Below are positions 1 to 6,250 of a DNA stretch of 9,728 nucleotides, in pieces. The notes under the pieces are model-generated. The model saw nothing but the letters and a program-made list of their open reading frames with translations, ran no database searches and was not told where the DNA came from. The position numbers and the translations under genes are program-made. Every line of letters starts with the position of its first letter. The first letter of the stretch is position 1. Source of the stretch: Nitrogeniibacter sp041600915 (GTDB lineage: Bacteria > Pseudomonadota > Gammaproteobacteria > Burkholderiales > Rhodocyclaceae); the NCBI GenBank assembly GCA_041600915.1, contig JBFIJC010000121.1, positions 1 through 9,728 on the forward strand, given 5' to 3'.

Positions 1-1020
1 CAGCACGTCGTAGCGCACGCCCAGAATGCGCGCCATTTCGGCGGCGTCGTCGAGACTCATCTGGGCCGTGTAGGGCGAAGGCATCATCACTGCGCGCACC
101 TTGTCGGCGCCGAGCGCGTCGACCGCCACCGCCAAGGTCAGTGCCGAATCGATGCCGCCCGACAAACCGATGATGGCGCCGGGAAAGCCATTCTTGCCGA
201 GGTAATCACGCACGCCCACCACCAGCGCGGTATAGGCTTCTTCTTCGATCTCCGGCAGCGGCGACACGGCGGCTGGCAACCAGGCGCCGGCATGGAGCCG
301 TACCACGCAGGCGTGCGCATCAAACGCCGGGGCCTGCCAGGCAACAGAGCCGTCGGCCTGCATGGCGAAGGACGCACCGTCAAACACCAGCTCGTCCTGC
401 CCGCCCACCATGTTGGCGTAGAGCACCGGCAAGCCGCTTTCGCTCGCCCGCGCCTTGGCCACACGATAACGGTCTTGTTGCTTGTTCAAATGACAGGGCG
501 AAGCGTTGATCGTCAGAATGACATCGGCGCCCGCCTCGATCAGCCCCTTGGTCGGCTCGGCGCCCCACAGATCGGCACAGATCAACAGCCCGCAACGCAC
601 GCCGTCGACCTCGAACACACACGGCTTGTCGCCCACACCAAAGTAGCGGAGCTCATCAAACACTTCGTAGTTCGGCAGTCGCTGCTTGCGGTAGTGCGCC
701 ACGATGCGGCCATGACGCAGCACCGCCGCCGCGTTATAGCGCGTGTCGCCATCGGCCTCGGGATAACCCACCACCACGGCCAACTCGTCGGTCTGCAAGG
801 CCAGCGCCTCAACCGCCTGACGACAGCTGTCGTAAAAATCGGGGCGTAGCAGCAGATCTTCTGGCGGATAGCCGCAGATCGACAATTCCGGCGTCAGCAG
901 CAGGCGCGCGCCCTCGGCAACGGCGGCATCCATGGCCGCACGGATTTGCGCCACATTCCCGGACAGGTCGCCCACCACGGGGTTGAACTGGGCGACGGCA
1001 ATAGCAAGCGATGTTTTCAT
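1..1020 (-). CDS. nadE: Glutamine-dependent NAD+ synthetase, N-terminal 340 residues (C-terminus beyond window)
   Basis: The enzyme makes NAD+ from deamido-NAD+ and ATP in the cytoplasm, using ammonia released from glutamine by a fused nitrilase-fold domain. Seen: the reading frame is open from ATG 1020 to the window edge. Residues 1-250 form the glutaminase domain, with the nitrilase triad E45 (TPELSICGYPPED), K112 (YRKQRLPNYEVFDE) and nucleophile C148 (LLICADLW). The synthetase domain begins near 260 and carries the PP-loop ATP-binding motif SGGIDS at 286-291, followed by PSPYTAQMS at 315-322. Family members have about 540 residues, so roughly 200 C-terminal residues are missing here. The start is clear because MKTSLAIAVAQFNPVVGDL matches the usual N-terminus. 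No convincing Shine-Dalgarno precedes it; a TATAGT (-10-like) lies only 9 nt upstream of the ATG, so the leader may be very short. It is divergent from the GNAT gene. The identification is firm. Confidence 0.96.
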   Translation of the reverse strand, partial: MKTSLAIAVAQFNPVVGDLSGNVAQIRAAMDAAVAEGARLLLTPELSICGYPPEDLLLRPDFYDSCRQAVEALALQTDELAVVVGYPEADGDTRYNAAAVLRHGRIVAHYRKQRLPNYEVFDELRYFGVGDKPCVFEVDGVRCGLLICADLWGAEPTKGLIEAGADVILTINASPCHLNKQQDRYRVAKARASESGLPVLYANMVGGQDELVFDGASFAMQADGSVAWQAPAFDAHACVVRLHAGAWLPAAVSPLPEIEEEAYTALVVGVRDYLGKNGFPGAIIGLSGGIDSALTLAVAVDALGADKVRAVMMPSPYTAQMSLDDAAEMARILGVRYDVL

Positions 1021-1077
1021 AGGCGTGTAACTATACCGTCTGCCCCCGGATTTGTGCTGAGTGCGGCGCACTTCAAG

Positions 1078-1123
1078 CTATCCACAATTCCGGTGCACAA
1101 GCCTGTGGATAAGCCGTGGATAA
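1078..1123. promoter_or_regulatory. Cluster of three DnaA-box-like 9-mers between divergent genes
   Basis: Three matches to the DnaA box TTATCCACA lie within 46 bp. CTATCCACA at 1078-1086 (+) has one mismatch. TGTGGATAA at 1104-1112 is a perfect box on the - strand. CGTGGATAA at 1115-1123 (- strand) has one mismatch. The last two are in tandem with start points 11 bp apart, about one helical turn; the first faces them. The region lies between the nadE start (1020) and the GNAT start (1234). Binding by DnaA is an inference; the boxes themselves are seen directly. No AT-rich unwinding element and no dnaA, rpmH, parA or gidA gene is present, so this is more likely a regulatory or titration site than oriC. 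Confidence 0.6.
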
Positions 1124-1233
1124 ACCCCTTGGGGCCCGAGACCCCGTCAGGCGGGAACACTCTGCCCCATCATGCAGCAGTCGATGCGAGCCATCCACCG
1201 ACGCACGATACGCACAGCCAAGAATGCCAGCCG

Positions 1234-2370
1234 ATGAGCGACATACTCCGATTTTTCAACCGTATCGAAGACATTGAGGCGTCCGCCTGGAACGCCCTCG
1301 CAGGCGACCATGCCGGCCTGCGGCACGCGTTTCTCAACGCCCTCGAAGCCAGTCGCTGCGCCAGCGCCGACACCGGCTGGACGCCCCACCACGCCACGCT
1401 ATGGCGCGGCGAACGCCTGGTGGCGGCGATGCCGCTGTATCGCAAAAGTCACTCCTGGGGCGAATACGTCTTCGACTGGGCCTGGGCGCAAGCCTATGAG
1501 CAGCACGGCCTCGCTTATTACCCCAAGTGGCTGTGCGCCATTCCGTTCTCACCGCTGCCGGGTCGCCGCCTGCTCGGCATTGACACGGCCGCCCGCACGC
1601 AACTACTCCACGACACACTCGCCTGGATCGGTGCCGGCGAAGCCAGCTCCTTTCATGTGCTCTTTCCAAACCAGGAAGACACCGACCTGCTCGCCGCCGC
1701 CGGGATGCAGATCCGCCACGGCGTGCAGTTTCACTGGCGCAATCACGACTACACCGATTTTTCGCATTTCCTCAGCCATCTCACCCGAGACAAGCGCAAG
1801 AAAATCCGGCAAGAGCGTCAACGCGTGGCCGCCGCCGGGGTCAGCTTCGTCTGGCAGTCGGGGCACGAGATCAGCGAGGCCGAGCTCGATTTCTTTCACC
1901 ACTGCTACTGCCTCACTTACGCCCTGCGCCGCTCAACACCCTATCTGTCGCGAGACTTCTTCGCCCGCCTCAACGCCACGGCGCCGGATTCGGTGCGCCT
2001 GCTGACGGCCTATCGCGATGGCCGGGCCGTGGCCTGCGCCTGGTTTCTGGCCGACGCGCATGCGCTCTACGGCCGCTACTGGGGCGCGGTCGAAGACATC
2101 TCCTGCCTGCATTTCGAAGCCTGCTACTACCAGGCGATCGACTACGCGATCACGCACGGACTGGCGCGCTTCGAAGGCGGCGCACAGGGCGAGCACAAAC
2201 TCTCGCGCGGACTGGCCTCGACACCAATCACCTCTGCGCACTGGATTCGCGATGCCCGCTTTGGCAACGCCATCGCTGACTACCTGCGGCGCGAACGCGA
2301 TGGCATCGCCGGCTATCTCGACGAGCTCGACGAACGCAGCCCCTTCCGCGACCAGACGCTGAAACCATAA
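1234..2370 (+). CDS. FemAB-like GNAT-fold N-acyltransferase (COG3146/PF04339-type)
   Basis: This 378-residue protein resembles the 'peptidoglycan biosynthesis/recognition' FemAB-like family, which adopts a double GNAT fold; the substrate of these proteins is not established. Seen: the family's strongly conserved N-terminal block is present, with LRHAFLNALEAS (29-40), TGW (47-49), PLYRKSHSWGEYVFDWAW (67-84) and YYPKW (95-99), then PFSPLPGRRLL (104-114). A basic KRKKIRQER patch lies at 187-195 and a C-terminal GNAT-like region includes FEGGAQGEHKLSRG (313-326). There is no signal peptide or membrane segment, so it is cytoplasmic. The frame stays open back to an ATG at 946, but that extension would overlap nadE and run through the DnaA-box region. 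The ATG at 1234 gives MSDILRFFNRIEDI, the normal family start, although no strong Shine-Dalgarno precedes it. It is convergent with ppa across a shared terminator. The family call is good; the function is unknown. Confidence 0.85.
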   Translation: MSDILRFFNRIEDIEASAWNALAGDHAGLRHAFLNALEASRCASADTGWTPHHATLWRGERLVAAMPLYRKSHSWGEYVFDWAWAQAYEQHGLAYYPKWLCAIPFSPLPGRRLLGIDTAARTQLLHDTLAWIGAGEASSFHVLFPNQEDTDLLAAAGMQIRHGVQFHWRNHDYTDFSHFLSHLTRDKRKKIRQERQRVAAAGVSFVWQSGHEISEAELDFFHHCYCLTYALRRSTPYLSRDFFARLNATAPDSVRLLTAYRDGRAVACAWFLADAHALYGRYWGAVEDISCLHFEACYYQAIDYAITHGLARFEGGAQGEHKLSRGLASTPITSAHWIRDARFGNAIADYLRRERDGIAGYLDELDERSPFRDQTLKP

Positions 2371-2371
2371 A

Positions 2372-2396
2372 AAAAGCCCGCACGAAGCGGGCTTTT
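2372..2396. terminator. Bidirectional intrinsic terminator between GNAT gene and ppa
   Basis: A perfect 10-bp inverted repeat, AAAAGCCCGC / GCGGGCTTTT, surrounds the 5-nt loop ACGAA (2382-2386). On the + strand the stem ends in a short T run; on the - strand the A run at 2369-2375 gives a U tract. It begins one base after the GNAT stop codon and sits 18 bp beyond the ppa stop codon, so it can end both convergent transcripts. Confidence 0.92.
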
Positions 2397-2414
2397 CAGA
2401 CACGGATGATGCAA

Positions 2415-2936
2415 TCAAGCGTTGGCGATGCCGTTCAGGATTTCCTGACGGGCGTCTTCCACCGTGCCCCAGCCGACAACCTTGACCCACTTGCCCGGCT
2501 CCAGGTCCTTGTAGTGCTCGAAGAAGTGAACGACCTGCTTCATCAGCAGTTCGGGCAGGTCCTCAGTGGTCTCGACCTTGTTGTACAGCGGCGTGAGCTT
2601 GGACACCGGCACGGCGACCACTTTTGCGTCTTCGCCGGACTCGTCTTCCATCTTCAGCACGCCGACCGGGCGGCAGCGGATAACCACACCCGGCTGCAGC
2701 GGGAAGGGGGTCACCACCAGCACGTCGACCGGATCACCATCACCGGCGACCGTGTGCGGCACATAACCGTAGTTGCAGGGGTAGCGCATGCTCGTCCCCA
2801 TGAAGCGGTCGACAAACACGCAGCCGCTGTCTTTATCCACTTCAAACTTGATCGGCTCGCCCTGCGCCGAGATCTCGATAATGACATTGATATCGTTCGG
2901 AACATCCTTGCCCGCGGTAACTTGATCGAATCCCAT
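2415..2936 (-). CDS. ppa: Inorganic pyrophosphatase (family I, soluble)
   Basis: A cytoplasmic Mg2+-dependent enzyme that hydrolyses pyrophosphate to two phosphates and so pulls biosynthetic reactions, including NAD+ synthesis by the nearby NadE, to completion. Seen: 173 residues, the usual bacterial family I length (E. coli has about 175). The signature DGDPVDV lies at 66-72 with metal ligands D66, D68 and D71. Other catalytic residues fall where E. coli numbering (plus one) predicts: E21, K30, R44, Y56, D98, D103, K105, Y142 and K143. Nothing expected is missing. The start at 2936 is supported by a strong Shine-Dalgarno, GGGGAGGG on the - strand (2941-2948), 4 nt before the ATG, and by a perfect TATAAT further upstream. 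It is monocistronic by layout: a terminator follows it and the upstream gene is divergent. The identification is essentially certain. Confidence 0.98.
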   Translation of the reverse strand: MGFDQVTAGKDVPNDINVIIEISAQGEPIKFEVDKDSGCVFVDRFMGTSMRYPCNYGYVPHTVAGDGDPVDVLVVTPFPLQPGVVIRCRPVGVLKMEDESGEDAKVVAVPVSKLTPLYNKVETTEDLPELLMKQVVHFFEHYKDLEPGKWVKVVGWGTVEDARQEILNGIANA

Positions 2937-2964
2937 ACAACCCTCCCCGTTAAAAATTTTGATG

Positions 2965-2998
2965 ATTATAGGGGTTTTTGCGGATGGCCAAAAACCCC
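2965..2998 (-). promoter_or_regulatory. ppa promoter: perfect -10 box with adjoining 10-bp dyad
   Basis: On the - strand TATAAT lies at 2965-2970, giving a predicted leader of about 20 nt before the ppa Shine-Dalgarno and ATG. The -35 is poor: TTTTGG at 17 bp, or TTGGCC at a short 15 bp. Immediately upstream of the -10 is a perfect inverted repeat, GGGGTTTTTG (2971-2980) and CAAAAACCCC (2989-2998), separated by 8 bp. It fills the spacer and -35 region. The -10 assignment is strong. The dyad is seen directly; an operator role is inferred, and it lacks the U tract expected of a terminator. Confidence 0.65.
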
Positions 2999-3099
2999 GC
3001 AGCCTAAAACGACCGCCAATGACTCAAGCCGGGGCTTCGCCGGCCGTTAAATCAAACGAATGAATGAGTCCGATGCGCCGGCCATGTCCCGGTGCCAAC

Positions 3100-3105
3100 A
3101 AGGAG
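3100..3105 (+). promoter_or_regulatory. Shine-Dalgarno deciding the start of the GGDEF-EAL gene
   Basis: AAGGAG at 3100-3105 lies 11 nt before the in-frame ATG at 3117. The earlier in-frame ATGs at 3060 and 3084 have no comparable purine-rich site. The spacing is a little long, so this favours but does not prove the 3117 start. Confidence 0.6.
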
Positions 3106-3116
3106 ACATCCGGCCG

Positions 3117-6053
3117 ATGTCCGAGCCGTCCACACCCGCTGCCAGCGCCGACACGACTGGCATTCCCTCCGCACGCGCCGAACGATGGTTGCCGCGCGTG
3201 ATGCTGACCGGCATGCTGGCGCTCGTCCTTGGCCTGCTGGTGAGTATGGGCAGCTACTACATCTACCGGCACGAACAGGCCTTTCAGGCGCGCATCGACG
3301 ACATCGACACGCAGGCCTTTTCGCGCCTCGAACAATCACTCAAAGAAGAAGTGACCCACCTGGCGAAGAATCTCGATGAACGTCGCAACGCCTTTGAGAG
3401 CGATCTGGCCATACAGCTCAAGCATGAAGCGACGGTCGCACTGGACGCCTTTGAGCGCACCTACCATCGCCTGAACGGCACAGTGAGTGAGACGCAGCTG
3501 CGCCTCATCCTCACTGAACTGTTGCGCCCCATGGGGCGGCCTGATCAAGGCATCGTCCCGTTCATCATCGAATCCGACGGCCGCATCCGTCTGTTTTCGC
3601 TCGACCCCAATCAGGAAGGCCGGTCCCTGGCCAATCGCATTGACGACCTTGGGCAGCCGCTGACCGAACGCCTGAGCGATGCCGCCACGTTGGGCAACGG
3701 CTATACACGGCTTCGCTGGCGCCCGACGAACGACGCCAAGGTGATGAACGACATTTTTGCCCACGTCACCCGCTTTGCGCCGTTTGACTGGATCATCGGT
3801 GTCGGCACGCTCAATCAGAAAGCACAGATCACCGCCCGTGACCGCGCGCTGGAAGCGCTTTCTCGCTACAGCCCCCTCGACGACCGGATCATCGTCGTGG
3901 TGAATCAGCACAGCCAGATTCTGACGGCCAGCGGTGGCGCATTGCCGTCCTCACTCACGGGGCCGGCACCGGAATGGGTGCACCAGATCGCCCGTGCCGG
4001 ACGCCTGGGTGGCAGCACTTTGAAGCTTGCGTTCGACCGGGGCACAACACCCGGCACGCCCAAATCGGAGCGCCAGCATTTAGGCTACGTCACCGGACAG
4101 GATCAATGGGGGTGGACGCTGGCCGCCATCGGCCGCCTCGACGCCGCCGCCCCAATCATTGCCCGCGAGCGCGCGCGCATGGAGGCCAACAAGCGTGACG
4201 ACTTCACTGTCACCGTGTTCACCATGCTGCTGGCCTCTGTCATCTCATTGCTCGGATCGATCCTTTTTTACCGCTGGATCGACCGTCGCTTCCGCTACTA
4301 CCAGCACGACATCGAGGAGCGCAAACGCGCCCTCAAGGAGAGCGCACGCGAGCTGCGACTCTCGGCACAGGTCTTCGAGGCCAGCAACGAGGCCATCGCA
4401 ATTCTCGACAATCGCTTCCGGATCGTGTCGGTGAACCCGGCGCTGGAGCGCATCAGCGGCTACCTCCAGTCCGATGTGGTGGGCCGTCACTGCGCCGAAC
4501 AACTCATCGGCGAGCCCGCCGACGGCGAAACCTGGCGCAACACCGTCGCCCGTCTGCGCTCGACGCGCCATTGGGCCGGTGAAGCTCAGCTCCACCGGGC
4601 TGATGGCAGCCGCTATCCGGGCTGGATCTCGCTCGGCGCCGTGACCAGCGACACCGGACGCGCCACCCATTTCGTGGTCTCGATCTCGGACATTTCAGAG
4701 CGCAAGCTGACCGAGCAGCGTCTGCGTCACCTGGCCGAATACGACGCCCTGACCGGCCTGCCCAACCGCACGCTGCTGCTCGACCGCATGAGCACCGCGC
4801 TCGAGAGCGCACGACGCAATCGCAAACACCTGGGCGTGCTGTTCATTGATCTCGACCGCTTCAAGAACATCAACGACTCCCTCGGCCATGCGGTCGGTGA
4901 CGGCCTGCTCCGTCAGGTCGCCTCACGTCTGAGCGCCGTCGTCCGCGCCACCGACACGGTCAGCCGCCTGGGCGGCGACGAGTTTGTCGTGCTTCTGACC
5001 GACCTCGACACCGCCGGGCGTGCGGCCGCGGTCGCCAGCAAGATCCTCAAGGCGCTCGCCACGCCCTACGAGGTCAGCGGCCACGAAATGAGCATCACCC
5101 CCAGCATCGGCATCACCGTCTCGCCCGAGGACGGGGACAACCGCGACTTGCTGCTCAAGAACGCCGACGCGGCGATGTACTACGCCAAGGAAAACGGCCG
5201 CAACAGCTACCAGTTCTTTACCGCCGACCTGAACGACCGCGCCCAGACACGCCTGGCGCTTGAAAACGACATGCGCCGCGCAGTGTCGCGTGAAGAGTTC
5301 TCGCTGCACTTCCAGCCACAATTCAATCTGGCAACCGGCCAGCTGGTGGGCGCCGAGGCCCTGCTGCGCTGGCAGCATCCAGAACGCGGCATGATTCCGC
5401 CCGATCAGTTCATCCCCATCGCCGAAGAAACCGGCCTCATCCTGCCCCTCGGCGCCTGGGTCTTGCGCCACGCCTGCAGCATCGCGCAGCAGTGGCGCGA
5501 TGAAGGCCTGCAGGAAGTGTCGATTGCCGTGAATATTTCCGCACTTCAGGTGCGCCGCGACATTCTCGAAACAACGGTGCTCGACGCCCTCGGCAACAGC
5601 GGCCTGCCCGCGCACCTGCTCGAACTGGAAGTCACCGAAAGCGCGCTGATGTCGCACCCGGAAGAGGCGGCCAGCACGCTGGCCGCCATCAACACCCTGG
5701 GCGTGAAACTCGCCATCGACGACTTCGGCACCGGCTATTCATCACTGGCCTACCTCAAGCGCTTCAAGCTCGACAAGCTCAAGATCGACCGCTCCTTCGT
5801 GCGCGACCTGCCCGACGACCCCGAAGATGCCCACCTGACCGAAGCGATCATCGGCATCGCCCATCACATGGGTATGGCCGTTGTCGCCGAGGGTATCGAG
5901 ACCGAAGCCCAGGCCGCCTTTCTGTCACACCTCAAGTGCGACCTCGCGCAAGGCTACCTCTACGCCAAACCGCTCGCGCCGGCGGCTTTCCGTCAGCTAC
6001 TGCTCAAGCTGGGCAATCACCCCGCCTCGAAGCCCGCATCCTCAACGGCCTGA
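3117..6053 (+). CDS. Membrane c-di-GMP enzyme: periplasmic Cache, PAS, GGDEF and EAL domains
   Basis: A 978-residue inner-membrane protein predicted to make and/or degrade cyclic di-GMP in response to a periplasmic signal. Seen: transmembrane helix 1 (about 26-48), then a periplasmic region to about 360. That region has two Cache-like repeats; the first ends in the Cache_2-style FAPFDWIIGVG and the second in GQDQWGWTLAAIGRL. Transmembrane helix 2 lies at about 364-386, followed by a helical linker, a PAS domain (about 416-527), GGDEF (about 541-700) and EAL (about 720-960). GGDEF is intact at 619-623, and the inhibitory-site RxxD is present as RATD (610-613). The EAL domain keeps EALLR (E747), NISALQ, ELEVTES, DDFGTGYSSL (D868, D869), LKIDRSF, AEGIET and QGYLYAKP, so the phosphodiesterase site also looks complete. 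The frame extends to ATG 3060 (997 residues), but 3117 has the better ribosome site. It is divergent from ppa, and its 3' end overlaps copZ. The architecture is certain; the ligand and net activity are unknown. Confidence 0.93.
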   Translation: MSEPSTPAASADTTGIPSARAERWLPRVMLTGMLALVLGLLVSMGSYYIYRHEQAFQARIDDIDTQAFSRLEQSLKEEVTHLAKNLDERRNAFESDLAIQLKHEATVALDAFERTYHRLNGTVSETQLRLILTELLRPMGRPDQGIVPFIIESDGRIRLFSLDPNQEGRSLANRIDDLGQPLTERLSDAATLGNGYTRLRWRPTNDAKVMNDIFAHVTRFAPFDWIIGVGTLNQKAQITARDRALEALSRYSPLDDRIIVVVNQHSQILTASGGALPSSLTGPAPEWVHQIARAGRLGGSTLKLAFDRGTTPGTPKSERQHLGYVTGQDQWGWTLAAIGRLDAAAPIIARERARMEANKRDDFTVTVFTMLLASVISLLGSILFYRWIDRRFRYYQHDIEERKRALKESARELRLSAQVFEASNEAIAILDNRFRIVSVNPALERISGYLQSDVVGRHCAEQLIGEPADGETWRNTVARLRSTRHWAGEAQLHRADGSRYPGWISLGAVTSDTGRATHFVVSISDISERKLTEQRLRHLAEYDALTGLPNRTLLLDRMSTALESARRNRKHLGVLFIDLDRFKNINDSLGHAVGDGLLRQVASRLSAVVRATDTVSRLGGDEFVVLLTDLDTAGRAAAVASKILKALATPYEVSGHEMSITPSIGITVSPEDGDNRDLLLKNADAAMYYAKENGRNSYQFFTADLNDRAQTRLALENDMRRAVSREEFSLHFQPQFNLATGQLVGAEALLRWQHPERGMIPPDQFIPIAEETGLILPLGAWVLRHACSIAQQWRDEGLQEVSIAVNISALQVRRDILETTVLDALGNSGLPAHLLELEVTESALMSHPEEAASTLAAINTLGVKLAIDDFGTGYSSLAYLKRFKLDKLKIDRSFVRDLPDDPEDAHLTEAIIGIAHHMGMAVVAEGIETEAQAAFLSHLKCDLAQGYLYAKPLAPAAFRQLLLKLGNHPASKPASSTA

Positions 6054-6223
6054 CTCAGCGCTGCCACCGTGACCTGCTCAGGGTCGAACTCGACACTGGC
6101 CTCGCCCGCAGCGAGATCCACATTCACCGCAGCTACGCCAGCGACCGCCGTCAACGCGGCGGTCACGCCTTTGACGCAGCCCTGACAGCTCATACCACCC
6201 ACTTTGATTTTGACTTGCGCCAT
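6017..6223 (-). CDS. copZ: Copper chaperone, single heavy-metal-associated domain (CopZ-like)
   Basis: A 68-residue cytoplasmic protein consisting of one ferredoxin-like HMA domain, which in this family carries Cu(I) to the exporter CopA. Seen: the metal-binding motif GMSCQGC (C13, C16) near the N-terminus and the typical closing segment ALSQAVEDAGFEA. The length is normal for CopZ (about 65-70). A Shine-Dalgarno GGGAG (- strand, 6230-6234) lies 6 nt before the ATG. It starts 27 bp after the copA stop, on the same strand and with no terminator between, so it is very probably the second gene of a copA-copZ operon. Its last 37 bp overlap the last 37 bp of the convergent GGDEF-EAL gene. Copper rather than another soft metal is inferred from the partner ATPase. 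Confidence 0.9.
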   Translation of the reverse strand: MAQVKIKVGGMSCQGCVKGVTAALTAVAGVAAVNVDLAAGEASVEFDPEQVTVAALSQAVEDAGFEAG

Positions 6224-6250
6224 ATCCTTCTCCCGAGAGTATTGAAAATA

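Noticed and set aside
946..1233. A 96-codon N-terminal extension of the GNAT gene starting at ATG 946.
   Set aside because: It would overlap the nadE start on the other strand, cross the DnaA-box cluster and add sequence unlike the family. ATG 1234 matches the usual N-terminus.
1021..1233. A chromosomal replication origin, suggested by the DnaA boxes.
   Set aside because: No AT-rich unwinding region, only three boxes, and none of the usual origin genes in the neighbourhood.
3028..3044. A small GCCGG/CCGGC hairpin in the leader of the c-di-GMP gene.
   Set aside because: Only five base pairs with a 7-nt loop and no U tract; expected by chance in DNA of this GC content.
2406..3050. A 214-codon + strand frame opposite ppa.
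   Set aside because: It is antisense to an unambiguous pyrophosphatase and runs through its promoter; no recognisable protein.
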